Shown: positions 40,985 through 50,102, numbered from the stretch's first letter. The stretch is 64,000 nucleotides of DNA from Luteococcus sanguinis (GCF_039527675.1 NZ_BAAAKI010000001.1:124001-188000), one strand, 5' to 3'. Notes: generated by a model not told the origin, from the letters alone. Program-made: numbers and translations.

Positions 40985-41674
40985 ATGCGCGACTTGCCCG
41001 TGGTCCAGCCCGTGGTACACACCTGCGTGCGCCACGTTCCGGTCTTTGCGCGGCTGCCGCAGGACGAACAGGACGCGATCGGTGCCCTGGCCCGGCCACT
41101 GGGCGTCCGGGCGGGGGACTTGGTCTTCCATGCCGGTCACCGCACGGCGCGGCTGTTCGTCGTCCACCACGGAGCGCTCCGGGTCGAACGCACCACCGCC
41201 GGTGGACAACGGCGTTTGCTGCAGTTGGCCGAGGCAGGCAGCGTCGTCGGCGAACACGCCTTCCTGACTGGTGTACGGCCCGACGTGGAGGTGCAGGCCG
41301 TCACGGACGCCGAGGTGTGCGTGTTGCGTCATGACGACCTGGCCCAGCTCGTGTCGGCCAGGCCCCGGATCGCGCTGGCGCTGCTGCGCTCTGTCACCGG
41401 ACGGCTGGAGGACGCGGAACGGCGGCTGGGCCTGTTGGCGCTGGAGGTGCCGCAACGGGTCGGTACCTTCCTGCTGGACCAGCCCGTGGAGCCGGGTTCC
41501 GATCCTGGCCGGGCGACGGTGAGGTTGCCCTGGCCCAAACGCGACGTCGCCGCCTATCTGGGGACCACCCCGGCTTCTTTCAGCCGGGCGCTGCAGTTGC
41601 TCAGCCGGCGCGGCGCCATTGCCGTGGACGGTGACTTGGTGCACCTGTTGGACGTCGAGGCACTCGAGGGCTGA
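40985..41674 (+). CDS. Crp/Fnr-family regulator of the DUF6448 divergon
   Basis: A 229-aa Crp/Fnr protein. The N-terminus has VVHTCVRHVPVFARLPQDEQ with a single Cys, then the cyclic-nucleotide-like barrel (RLFVVHHGALRVERTTAGGQ, GSVVGEHAFL). The C-terminal winged helix has WPKRDVAAYLGTTPASFSRALQLLSRRG. Its recognition helix reads TPASFSRAL, with Ala where the hcp-side regulator has Glu (TPETLSRTL). That fits recognition of TTGTC instead of TTGAC half sites. The layout resembles FLP/ArcR-like sensors with few Cys. It is expected to regulate itself and DUF6448 through 40937-40952. Confidence 0.85.
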   Translation: MRDLPVVQPVVHTCVRHVPVFARLPQDEQDAIGALARPLGVRAGDLVFHAGHRTARLFVVHHGALRVERTTAGGQRRLLQLAEAGSVVGEHAFLTGVRPDVEVQAVTDAEVCVLRHDDLAQLVSARPRIALALLRSVTGRLEDAERRLGLLALEVPQRVGTFLLDQPVEPGSDPGRATVRLPWPKRDVAAYLGTTPASFSRALQLLSRRGAIAVDGDLVHLLDVEALEG

Positions 41675-42243
41675 GGAACTCGGTCGCCGGGTGACCAGCC
41701 TCGGCAGGCCACTGCGGGATCGACTCGGTGGCCCTGGGTGCAGTCGAAGTTGATGGCGAGCTCGTCCCCCAGGGACGGTGTGGGCTGGCCTGCTTGGCCC
41801 CCATCAGCGGGAAGGGGCAGACCTCGCCGCCGGTTCCAGGATGTGGTTTGCCGTGGTGGTTCTCCTTGGTGTGTACGGAATGCGGTTGGGTGTGGCGTTG
41901 ATCGGACGGGTTGATGGGTCAATGGTGCCGGTGTCTACGGAGCATGGGTCTTCCCCTTCGCGGGGTGTGGATGAATCCATCGGTGGCATGTCCGATGGAC
42001 ATGCGAGCTCGCGTCCATGACGCGGACGATGCCGATGGCGCGCCGCGTCCCCACCGGTGCGGGAATGGCGCCTTGGGTCGTGATCCGGGGTTGCGTCGGC
42101 GCCTTCGGGAGCCCGTGAACGTTTGGCGAACTGGCACCCTGCCGCTTGCCATGATGCGCTTCGATCAGCGACCGTTGGCAGTGACCTGCGGCCCTCCCCA
42201 CGGTGCCGTGGAAACCATCCGTGAACCACTCACAGGAGTAGCC
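41675..42243 (+). promoter_or_regulatory. 569-bp upstream region of the secreted 5'-nucleotidase
   Basis: No supported gene. I examined both strands for a transposase remnant and found no recognisable motif. Near its right end GTGAAC (42115-42120) and GCGAAC (42126-42131) repeat with an 11-nt period. That is the spacing and, on the - strand, the GTTCRC sequence of PhoP (PHO box) repeat units. AGGAG at 42235-42239 is the ribosome site of the nucleotidase. The rest is unexplained. Confidence 0.35.
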
Positions 42244-44304
42244 ATGACCAAGCCCGGACTGGCCAGGGCGGCCGCATCACTTGCCGCCGCCGCCGTCTTA
42301 GCCACCGCCGTCGGAACCGCCGACGCAGCCACCAAGACCAACCCCGGCTCGAAGGCCCCGGTTGCGTGCACCGACCACACCGCCCAGCTGTCGCTGCTGA
42401 GCTTCAACGACTTCCACGGACGCATCGCCACCGCGAGCCCCGACACCGTCGCCTTCTTCGGGACGATCGAGAAGGAGCGCGCCGCCGCTGGCGAGGGCAA
42501 CAGCCTCGTGCTGAGCCAGGGCGACAACATCGGCGCCTCGCTGTTCGCATCCGCCGTGCAGGACGACAACTCCACGATCGACATGCTGAACGCGATGGAC
42601 ATCGACTCGTCCACGATCGGCAACCACGAGTTCGACAAGGGCTTCGCCGACCTGACCGGTCGCGTCGAGACCCGCTCCGACTTCGGCTACCTGTCGGCCA
42701 ACCTGTACAAGACGGGCACGACCGAGCCCTACTTCCAGCCCTATGAGATCTTCGACCGTTCGGGCGTGAAGGTGGCCGTGATCGGCGCCGTGACCGGTGA
42801 CCTGAAGTCGCTGGTGGCCCCGGACGTGTTCAACAACGTCGACCTGGTCGACCCGGTCGAGGCGGTCAACCGCTACGCCGCCCTGCTGAGCGACGGCAAC
42901 CCCTCCAACGGTGAGGCCGACGTCATCATCGCGTCGTACCACGAGGGTGCCGCGGTCAGCGAGCCCAAGACGCTGGCCGACGCCACCGCCTACGAGGCCT
43001 TCGACTCGATCGTCAACGAGACCTCCCCCGAGGTGGACGCGATCCTCACCGCGCACACCCACCAGAGCTACGCCTACACTGCGCCGGTCCCCGGCACCGA
43101 CCGCACCCGTCCGGTGGTCGAGTCGGGCTCCTACGCCGCGCTGGTTGGCAAGACCGTCCTGACCATCGACACCACGCCCGTCACCACGACCAGCAAGGGC
43201 AAGGGCAATGGTAAGAGCAAGGGCAAGGGCAAGACCATGGGCGAAGGCCTCGCTGGCACCGTGTGCTCTTTCACCACCGCGAACCTGCAGCCGGTCGCGA
43301 GCACGCAGGTCGCCGGTCTGGTGGCTCAGTACCCGCGCCTGGCCGAGGTGCAAAAGCTCAACACCGACGCGATCGCACAGGCGAAGATCGTCGGCGAGCG
43401 CGTCATCGCGTCCTCGACCGCCCCGATCACCCGCGGTGTGAACGCCAATGGGACGCTGGACAACCGCGCCGTGGAGTCCACCGCGTCCGACCTGGTCGCG
43501 CAGATGTTCTACGACACGCTGAGCAATGGCGACGCCGACTTCATCGGTGTGCAGAACCCCGGTGGCACCCGGGCCGACCTGCCTGCCGGTGACATCACCT
43601 ACGCCGCCGCCGCGGCCGTGCTGCCCTTCGCCAACACGCTGATGACCACGCAGATCACCGGCGCGCAGGTGAAGACGATGTTGGAGCAGCAGTGGCAGAC
43701 CAACGCCGATGGCACCATCCCATCGCGCGCCTACCTGCAGCTGGGCCTGTCCGAGAACGTCACCTACACCTACGACGAGACCCGTTCGATCGGTGACCGG
43801 ATCACCTCGATCTCGGTCAATGGTGCGCCGATCGACGCGGCCAAGCGGTACACGGTGGGTTCGGGCAACTTCCTGATCACCGGTGGCGACAACTTCCGCG
43901 TGCTGGCCCAGGGCCAGAACACGCGCGACACGGGCGCCTCGGACCTTGCCGCGTGGGTTGACTGGCTGACCGCGCAGGGCACCGTCTCCCCCGACTTCGC
44001 CCGTCAGGCCGTCTCGGTACAGGGCCCGACCACGCTGACCCGCGGCACCTCCGCCACCTACAGGGTGGGCGTCCCGGCCGGTCTGCAGGCCGACACCCTC
44101 GACATGAAGTCGACCGGTGCCGTGGCGAACACCTCGCTGGTCGCCACCATCGGCGGCGTCGAGGTCGGCACCGCGTCCGTCACCAACGGCCAGGCCACCA
44201 TCACGGTGACCGTCCCGGCCACGGCGGCCGCCGGTTCGGCCACTCTGGTGCTCACCGCCCAGCCGTCCGGCACCACAGTCACCCTCCCGGTGACGATCGC
44301 CTGA
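42244..44304 (+). CDS. Secreted 5'-nucleotidase / metallophosphoesterase
   Basis: A 686-aa exported enzyme of the UshA/5'-nucleotidase family that scavenges phosphate and nucleosides. Residues 1-29 are a Sec signal peptide (Lys, Ala-rich core, cleavage near DAA). The metallophosphatase domain has FNDFHGR, SQGDNIG, GNHEFDKG and AHTHQSY, the dinuclear metal ligands. The C-terminal substrate domain follows (QNPGGTRADLP, GGDNFRVLAQG). The last 110 residues form an Ig-like or bacterial beta-sandwich tail rich in Thr/Val, without LPXTG. An insert of alternating Gly and Lys (SKGKGNGKSKGKGKT, about 319-333) interrupts the first domain. The ATG is placed by AGGAG at 42235-42239. Confidence 0.9.
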   Translation: MTKPGLARAAASLAAAAVLATAVGTADAATKTNPGSKAPVACTDHTAQLSLLSFNDFHGRIATASPDTVAFFGTIEKERAAAGEGNSLVLSQGDNIGASLFASAVQDDNSTIDMLNAMDIDSSTIGNHEFDKGFADLTGRVETRSDFGYLSANLYKTGTTEPYFQPYEIFDRSGVKVAVIGAVTGDLKSLVAPDVFNNVDLVDPVEAVNRYAALLSDGNPSNGEADVIIASYHEGAAVSEPKTLADATAYEAFDSIVNETSPEVDAILTAHTHQSYAYTAPVPGTDRTRPVVESGSYAALVGKTVLTIDTTPVTTTSKGKGNGKSKGKGKTMGEGLAGTVCSFTTANLQPVASTQVAGLVAQYPRLAEVQKLNTDAIAQAKIVGERVIASSTAPITRGVNANGTLDNRAVESTASDLVAQMFYDTLSNGDADFIGVQNPGGTRADLPAGDITYAAAAAVLPFANTLMTTQITGAQVKTMLEQQWQTNADGTIPSRAYLQLGLSENVTYTYDETRSIGDRITSISVNGAPIDAAKRYTVGSGNFLITGGDNFRVLAQGQNTRDTGASDLAAWVDWLTAQGTVSPDFARQAVSVQGPTTLTRGTSATYRVGVPAGLQADTLDMKSTGAVANTSLVATIGGVEVGTASVTNGQATITVTVPATAAAGSATLVLTAQPSGTTVTLPVTIA

Positions 44305-44343
44305 CCCGTTCACGCTGAAAACATCGACTCGCACTGAACACGG

Positions 44344-44389
44344 CGACCCCCGAACTGGGCTGGCTTCAACGGTCCTGTTCCGGGGGTCG
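44344..44389. terminator. Terminator between 5'-nucleotidase and the convergent GH92 gene
   Basis: CGACCCCCG (44344-44352) pairs with CGGGGGTCG (44381-44389) across a 28-nt loop and is followed by TTGCGTGTTGTG. Confidence 0.7.
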
Positions 44390-44454
44390 TTGCGTGTTGT
44401 GCATGCGCGATCAGTCAGGGGATGTGTGACTCGGCAACGAGCAGTGCGCGGCAG

Positions 44455-47400
44455 TCAGTAGACCTCAACCTGCGAAAGGTGGGTGGCAGCCGTCGCGCGC
44501 AACCGCAGGCCGGTGATCGGGGCCGGCGGCAGCAGGTAGGCGCGGGTCTGGTCCGGGTGCTGGGGGGCCTTCGGGACGAGATCCGTCGGCACCCAGCAGC
44601 CGTCCGACTGGACCTCGACCGTGAGCGCTGGCGCGGCGGCCTCGGGGGTGGTCAGCGTCAGGAAGGACGGTGTGAACTCCTCGCGCCAGTGGAGTTCGAC
44701 GACCTCCTCGGGCGCGAGCTCCACCGAGCGCTTGCCCCGGTCGTCCACCAGGCACGGATGCCCGACCAGCTTCGCGTCCCTGGACCTGTCACCCTGCCAG
44801 GAGCGCAGTGAGCCGTCCGGTGTCCGACTGGCGGAGAAGGGACGCGTCCCACGCCCCCAATCGCTCGGCTCGGGCCCCAGCTCGAACTCCAGCAGGCAGT
44901 CGCCCTGCATCACCGCCACCGGGATCGTCACCGCGTCCCACGGCTTCCCGTTGACGCGCAGCGACTGGATGTAGCGGTGTTCAACGCCATTGGCTCGCAC
45001 CTCGAGCCGAGTGCCGTTCGACCGCGTGAAGGCGAAGCGCTCGAACAGCGGGCTGGTGATTGCCCATTCGCCACCGCCCACGAACAGCGGGAAGAGCCCC
45101 ATCGCGAGGCAGAGCCAATAGCCGGACATTTCGCCGTTGTCCTCATCGCCGGGATAGCCCTGGCCGATCTCGGACCCGACGAACTGCTTGTCCAGCAGCT
45201 CGCGCGTCAGCCACTGGGTCTTCCACGGCTGGCCCGCGTGCAGGTACATGAAGGGGATGTGGTGCGCGGGCTGGTTCGAGATCGCGAGCTGCCCGAGCCC
45301 CGCGGCCTGCGCCTCGTTCATCTCCTGGGTGTTGTAGGTGTAGGTGCCGTACATGCTGGGACGGGTGACAGCGGGCGTGGTCTGCATCTCGTCGATCGCG
45401 GCGGCCAGGGCGTGCTCACCGCCAAGAAGTGCGGCCAGCCCCGCGCCGTCATGGGGCGCGTGGAAGCGCTGCCCCCAAGCGGAGGTCTCGGTGTAGTCAT
45501 GGCCCCACTGGGCGGGGTCGAAGTTCTTGGGGTCGACGCGCCAGCTGCCGTCGGGCTTGCGTCCGAGGTAGAAGCCGGTGCGGGTGTCGAGGCACAGCTG
45601 GTGGGCCAGCGCTCGATTGGCGAACCAGACGGCGTTCGCGGCGAACTCGTCGTGACGGGCGAGGAGTTCCGCTTCGGCGAACCCTTGGACAGGCTCGGGG
45701 AACGATCGAGCTGCCAGGCGCGCAGACCACAGGCCGATGCCAGCATCGCAGTTGGCATTGTCCATGGTCCAGGCCAGGCCCTCCTCGGTGTCGGTGTCGA
45801 CGTAGCCGACGAAGCGCGCGCGGCCGATCCCCTTGCGGCCGGTCAGCACGTCGTCCGATGGCCGGGTGGCATTGAGCAGGGCCGAGTCGTAGGCGTCCAA
45901 CTCGTCGCGCAGGCAGGCGAAGGTGCCCTGGATCGAGGCGTCCGCGAAGACCGCGTCCGAGCTCGTGCCCGGCATGCAGTCCACATAACCTGGCGCCGAC
46001 CAGCGGGCCAGCCAGCCGCCGTCGCGGTACTGCTGCAGGATGCCGGTCAGCAGTTCCGGCGCCTTCTCGGGTGTCAGCAGCGAGTACAGCGGCCAGCAGG
46101 TTCGGAAGGTGTCCCAGTAGCCGTTGTTGACGCTCAACATCCCGTCCACCAGCTCGCACCCGGTGTGGGACGGCGTGTGCAGCCCACCCCGACGGAAAGG
46201 GGACGCATAGCCCCAACGCCCCTCGGGGCGCGTGTCATCGACCAGCCACTCGTGGTGGTCGTTGGGCCAGGAGTACAGCGCCGCCAGGTTCGACCAGGCA
46301 TTCGTCCGGTCGTCGAGGGTGCCGCCGTCGATCTCCAGCCGTCCCAGCAACTCGCGCCAGGTCTGCTGCCCGCGCCCGGCGATGTCGTCGAAGCTCGCGT
46401 CGCCGACCTCGCGGCGCAGGTTCTCCCGCGCCTGGTCGACCCCGATGAAGCTCATCGCGGCGCGCAGTTCCAGCGTTGGAGCCTCAGTCTCCAGGATCGC
46501 CGCCTGCGGACGCGGCACCGGCAGCCGCACATTGCGCCCGAACCATGAGTTCGACAGCCGACGGCCGCGGATGGTGATGCTGTCCAGGGGCGAGCGCGTC
46601 TCCCAGGCCCGGAGCACCTTCACGGGCGCGGAGGTCTCCCCGTAGACATAGGCGGGCGGCTGCGGACGGTGCGAACCGGCCGACCAGCCCTCCTGCGGAG
46701 CGATCGCCGCGCGGAAGGCCAGTCGCCCGTCGGGGAGTTCCTCGGTCGACATCGTCCCGAGGAAGGGCTGGTCGAGGATCACGCCGTGGCGGGTCTCATG
46801 GTCGTCCCAGCTGAAGGAGAACACCCCGGCGCGCGAGGTCGGCGTCATCTCACACGTGATGCCTCCCTCCAACCGCACCCGGTAGTAGTGCGGACGATCA
46901 CACTCGTCCCCGTGGTCGAACTCGCGCGCCCGGCGCATCGGCGTCACCGACGGTCGATCGGTCTGCCAGGCCATCACCTGGAAGGCGGATCGGTCGGCTA
47001 TCCAGGGCGAGGGCTGGTGACAGAAGGCCAGCGCCTGCAGCTTCGGACGAGGCCCACCGTCGCGGTGGTAGCCGTAGAGCCAGTTCCGGTCGCGCGCCTC
47101 GGTCAGGGGCACCAGGAAGTTGAATCCCTGGGGCAGGCAGGTCAGCGGCAGGGCATTGCCGCGCGAGTACAGGAAGGCCGAGTGGGTGCCACGGGTGGTA
47201 CGCACCCGGTCGACCACGTCGGGTTCCTCGGCCGGGGTCGGGGCCGCCCCGAGGGTCTGGAACCAGCCCGACCCGTTCTGCCCGTCCGGGCTGAGCAGCC
47301 GGACCTCGCCGACGTGCTCACCGGCCAGGGGCGACAGGTCGAGCCGCAGCAGGTTCCAGTTGTCGGCGACCAGACATTGCCTGGTTCCGTCGATGGGGTG

Positions 47401-47700
47401 CCCGTGCTGGTCGTGCAGGGTGTGCACGACGCCGTTGACGACGAACTGGACGCCCAGGTGGCAGCCACCGAAGTTGGGATCGGGAGAGGTGTCGGAGGTT
47501 GAGTCGTGCTCGAGGTCGGGGAAGACCGCGAACTCCCAGACCGTCCCCGGCTCGACGTCGAACCCCTCCGCGATGCGCACCGAACCGGGACGCTGACGAA
47601 AAGCCCACACCGGGCCGGTGCGCAGGCCCGTGCCCGGCATGGATGCCATCGGACGCGTGGGCCCCGGGCTCGGGACGATGGCTGGGCCGAGGCTTTCCAT
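44455..47700 (-). CDS. Glycoside hydrolase family 92 (alpha-mannosidase-like)
   Basis: A 1081-aa GH92-type exo-glycosidase; the family removes alpha-1,2/1,3/1,4/1,6-linked mannose with inversion and needs calcium. The N-terminal beta-sandwich extends to about residue 440 and a catalytic alpha/alpha barrel follows. Barrel landmarks are NNGYWDTFRTCWPLYSLL, LGQLAISNQPAHHIPFMYL and YPGDEDNGEMSGYW, the last containing the Glu/Asp region of the active site. There is no signal peptide, so an intracellular enzyme acting on imported oligosaccharides is likely. GGAGG at 47710-47706 sets the start. A copy of the GACAGGCTCGGGGAAC motif lies inside the coding sequence at 45688-45703, encoding SFPEPVQ. A DUF2079 gene lies 22 bp upstream. 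Confidence 0.85.
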   Translation of the reverse strand: MESLGPAIVPSPGPTRPMASMPGTGLRTGPVWAFRQRPGSVRIAEGFDVEPGTVWEFAVFPDLEHDSTSDTSPDPNFGGCHLGVQFVVNGVVHTLHDQHGHPIDGTRQCLVADNWNLLRLDLSPLAGEHVGEVRLLSPDGQNGSGWFQTLGAAPTPAEEPDVVDRVRTTRGTHSAFLYSRGNALPLTCLPQGFNFLVPLTEARDRNWLYGYHRDGGPRPKLQALAFCHQPSPWIADRSAFQVMAWQTDRPSVTPMRRAREFDHGDECDRPHYYRVRLEGGITCEMTPTSRAGVFSFSWDDHETRHGVILDQPFLGTMSTEELPDGRLAFRAAIAPQEGWSAGSHRPQPPAYVYGETSAPVKVLRAWETRSPLDSITIRGRRLSNSWFGRNVRLPVPRPQAAILETEAPTLELRAAMSFIGVDQARENLRREVGDASFDDIAGRGQQTWRELLGRLEIDGGTLDDRTNAWSNLAALYSWPNDHHEWLVDDTRPEGRWGYASPFRRGGLHTPSHTGCELVDGMLSVNNGYWDTFRTCWPLYSLLTPEKAPELLTGILQQYRDGGWLARWSAPGYVDCMPGTSSDAVFADASIQGTFACLRDELDAYDSALLNATRPSDDVLTGRKGIGRARFVGYVDTDTEEGLAWTMDNANCDAGIGLWSARLAARSFPEPVQGFAEAELLARHDEFAANAVWFANRALAHQLCLDTRTGFYLGRKPDGSWRVDPKNFDPAQWGHDYTETSAWGQRFHAPHDGAGLAALLGGEHALAAAIDEMQTTPAVTRPSMYGTYTYNTQEMNEAQAAGLGQLAISNQPAHHIPFMYLHAGQPWKTQWLTRELLDKQFVGSEIGQGYPGDEDNGEMSGYWLCLAMGLFPLFVGGGEWAITSPLFERFAFTRSNGTRLEVRANGVEHRYIQSLRVNGKPWDAVTIPVAVMQGDCLLEFELGPEPSDWGRGTRPFSASRTPDGSLRSWQGDRSRDAKLVGHPCLVDDRGKRSVELAPEEVVELHWREEFTPSFLTLTTPEAAAPALTVEVQSDGCWVPTDLVPKAPQHPDQTRAYLLPPAPITGLRLRATAATHLSQVEVY

Positions 47701-47722
47701 GGTGACCTCCGGGGTCGGCCCG

Positions 47723-49210
47723 TCAGGGCGAGGTGGGAGTGCAGTCCTGCGTGGGGCCAGCGTAGTCAGGGCGTTGCAGCATGATCAGCGGGCCGCTGCT
47801 GGCAACCTGTGTGTAGCCACGGGCCAGCGCGTCGGCCTGGATCTGCTGCGGGCTGGGCAGCGGGTACCCGACCTGCTTCTGGGAGAGGTCGAGGACGATG
47901 AAGTCGCTCATCCGTCTGGTCAGGGTCGGCAGGGTGACGCGGTTGCTCCGGGTCAGGTGGGGAGCCAGTCGGTCGTCCACCTCGACGCACGTACCCGCCG
48001 GGACGAGCGCCACCATTGCCTGTTGGTCCCGCATGATCGGCTTGGTGTGCCAGGCCGACCAGAACAGCCGGATGAGGGGCGTGTTGGTCATCCGCACCGC
48101 GGGGTCGATGACGGGGACGACGACCATCATCGCGGCCATCGCCGTCGCGGCGATGCGCCTCCAGTCACGCGCTGCATTCGGCAACCGTCCGATGGTGTCG
48201 ACCGCAGCGAACAGCAGGATCAGGAAGATCGGAGCGTTGTAGTGGAACTGCGTGGTCCACAGGTGCGTCCGGCTGGACAGGAAGCGCTGCGCCAGCAGCG
48301 GCAGCGTCACCAGCGCATAGGGCGACCCCAGCGGCAGGAAGGCGAGCGGCAACAACAACCACACCAGGGTGAACGACTTCACCCATGGTGTGAAGAAGAT
48401 GCCTGCGGTGCGCAGCGGGTGGCTGAGGATGAACCGGATCGCGCTCGGGGCATCAGGCCCCAGCGCGTCGTAGGTCCAGTAGGCGAACTCACCCGAGGGC
48501 GCGAAATGCGGCAGGACGACCGTTGTGACCAGGACGAAGACGACCGATCCGATGGCTGCCAGGAAGACGGCGAGGCCGATCGTCCGTCCCCAACGCTGCG
48601 GAACGCCCGCGCGGGCATCTCGCCAGGCCAGCAGTGCCCGGACCACGCCGAGCAGCAGCACGACCATGCCCATGTCCTCCCGCACCAGCAGTAGCGGCAG
48701 CGCTCCGAGCAGCAGGCGCCGGTCACTGCGCCGGTCCAGCCCGTCGAGCGCGATGGCCAGCAGCGGCATCGCGAAGGCGATCTCATGGAAGTCGAAGTCG
48801 ATCATCCGCTGCACCGGCCAGGCCAGCGCGTAGCCGAGCGTCACCACCAACGTCCGCCAGCCGTCGCCGAGATGTCGCCGCACGAAGCCATGGACGACGG
48901 GGATGGAGGCGGCCACCAGCACGTCCTGCGCAAGGACGAGCATTCGGGGGTCGTCCCAGACCCAGTACAGGGGCGCCAACAGCGCGAGGACCGGGTGGAA
49001 GTGGTCGCCGAGCAGGTTGTAGTTGTCGCCCTTGAGCGCGACATAGGGGGGGTTGAAGTGCGAGTACTGCCGCACGGCCTGGTCGAAGATGCCCAGGTCG
49101 TAGCCGGCTGTGAGGAACTGCGGGTAGCGGGTCATCGTGTAGACGACGTAGAGCGCCAGCACAGCCAAGGTCAGCCACCAGACGCGGGGCACACGCGTGG
49201 ACGGGGTCAC
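47723..49210 (-). CDS. DUF2079 polytopic membrane protein
   Basis: A 495-aa protein with about ten hydrophobic helices spread over residues 10-370. It carries the DUF2079 hallmarks: YDLGIFDQAVRQYSHFNPP, LLGDHFHPVLALLAPLYW, DFDFHEIAFAMPLLA and LLVREDMG. The family looks like GT-C-type glycosyltransferases or related lipid-linked sugar enzymes but has no assigned reaction. The C-terminal 100 residues are soluble and extracytoplasmic. GTG start with GGAGGA (49222-49217); TAGGCT at 49243-49238 is the probable -10 box. It is in an operon with the GH92 enzyme, which supports a glycan theme. Confidence 0.82.
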   Translation of the reverse strand: MTPSTRVPRVWWLTLAVLALYVVYTMTRYPQFLTAGYDLGIFDQAVRQYSHFNPPYVALKGDNYNLLGDHFHPVLALLAPLYWVWDDPRMLVLAQDVLVAASIPVVHGFVRRHLGDGWRTLVVTLGYALAWPVQRMIDFDFHEIAFAMPLLAIALDGLDRRSDRRLLLGALPLLLVREDMGMVVLLLGVVRALLAWRDARAGVPQRWGRTIGLAVFLAAIGSVVFVLVTTVVLPHFAPSGEFAYWTYDALGPDAPSAIRFILSHPLRTAGIFFTPWVKSFTLVWLLLPLAFLPLGSPYALVTLPLLAQRFLSSRTHLWTTQFHYNAPIFLILLFAAVDTIGRLPNAARDWRRIAATAMAAMMVVVPVIDPAVRMTNTPLIRLFWSAWHTKPIMRDQQAMVALVPAGTCVEVDDRLAPHLTRSNRVTLPTLTRRMSDFIVLDLSQKQVGYPLPSPQQIQADALARGYTQVASSGPLIMLQRPDYAGPTQDCTPTSP

Positions 49211-49694
49211 GAACTCTCCTCCGATCGGGGCGGCGCCAGCCTAGCGGGGCAGAGGCTCCACAATTTTTCGGCCTGAGTTTCGTTGGAAGCAGAGGTTGCG
49301 CTTTCCATTTACCCCACGTCGTAGCGCCGGCGACGAAAGTTGATCGTGCACAAGGAATCAGGCCGCACCTGTTCCGCAAAGTTCCGAACTGATCGACATG
49401 CCGTTGACTACGTACGATGCGCTGCATGATCGGTGCGAGCAGAGCTCGGCAGATCCAAAAGGAGGGGAATTTCCTAGCGGCACGGGTTGGGCCATTGTTC
49501 ACGCTGGCCAGCCCAGCCGCGCTGGCACCTGACCCAACACACTGGTAGTGTCGACACAAGTTGTTGTACTTGTTTAGATCTTGCACGAGGTACCACCGGT
49601 CCCGCCGGACCTTGCTGGAGGGCGCAGGAGGACAACAGCCCCTCATGGGGTCGTCACAATGGCGACTCCGCAACACATTAAGGAACACCGCATC
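49211..49694 (+). promoter_or_regulatory. Upstream region and long leader of the cold-shock gene
   Basis: No gene is supported in this 484-bp stretch. The left third is the DUF2079 promoter (- strand). Two candidate csp promoters are visible: a -10 TAGTGT at 49546-49551, and TCGACA (49551-49556) with TTAGAT (49574-49579) at 17-bp spacing. Either gives a leader of about 110-140 nt before AAGGA (49680-49684), as expected for cold-shock mRNAs whose leader folds change with temperature. Confidence 0.45.
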
Positions 49695-49901
49695 ATGGCT
49701 ACTGGCACCGTCAAGTGGTTCAACGCCGAAAAGGGTTTCGGCTTCATCGCTCCCGAGGATGGCTCGGCCGACGTGTTCGCGCACTACAGCGCGATCCAGA
49801 CCAACGGCTTCAAGACGCTGAACGAGAACGACCGCGTCGAGTTCGAGGTCGTGCAGGGCCCCAAGGGCCTGCAGGCTGCTGACATCCGCGTCATCAACTG
49901 A
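49695..49901 (+). CDS. Cold-shock protein (CspA family)
   Basis: A 68-aa single-domain RNA chaperone. It begins MATGTVKWFNAEKGFGFI, with RNP1 (KGFGFI) and RNP2 (DVFAHYSAI), and ends KGLQAADIRVIN. It binds single-stranded nucleic acid and melts RNA structure, often constitutively abundant in actinobacteria. AAGGA lies eleven nt before the ATG. The 3' flank, where a terminator would be, runs into the assembly gap 15 bp after the stop. Confidence 0.96.
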   Translation: MATGTVKWFNAEKGFGFIAPEDGSADVFAHYSAIQTNGFKTLNENDRVEFEVVQGPKGLQAADIRVIN

Positions 49902-49916
49902 CCCCCACTGTTCTCC

Positions 49917-49932
49917 NNNNNNNNNNNNNNNN
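49917..49932. other. Assembly gap (16 N)
   Basis: Sixteen undetermined bases directly after the cold-shock gene. The real length is not known and the two sides may not be truly adjacent; treat linkage across this point as provisional. Confidence 0.95.
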
Positions 49933-50102
49933 CTTTTGCGGCCGTGCCTGCGCGTCCGAATGAGCGTCAACCGGGGTGCGATCGCCAACGCATCCCGCAC
50001 CCGGTGAACGCGCCCGGTGCACGGGTGGCGTTGACGAGCTGCCGGCGGCGTTGACCGTCTCGACGGCATGGCCTCAAGGCTGAAGGCGCTCAGGCTGATG
50101 GC

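Noticed and set aside
41554..42229. Open frames on both strands before the nucleotidase as a decayed transposase
   Set aside because: No DDE-type motif, terminal repeat or target duplication could be recognised.
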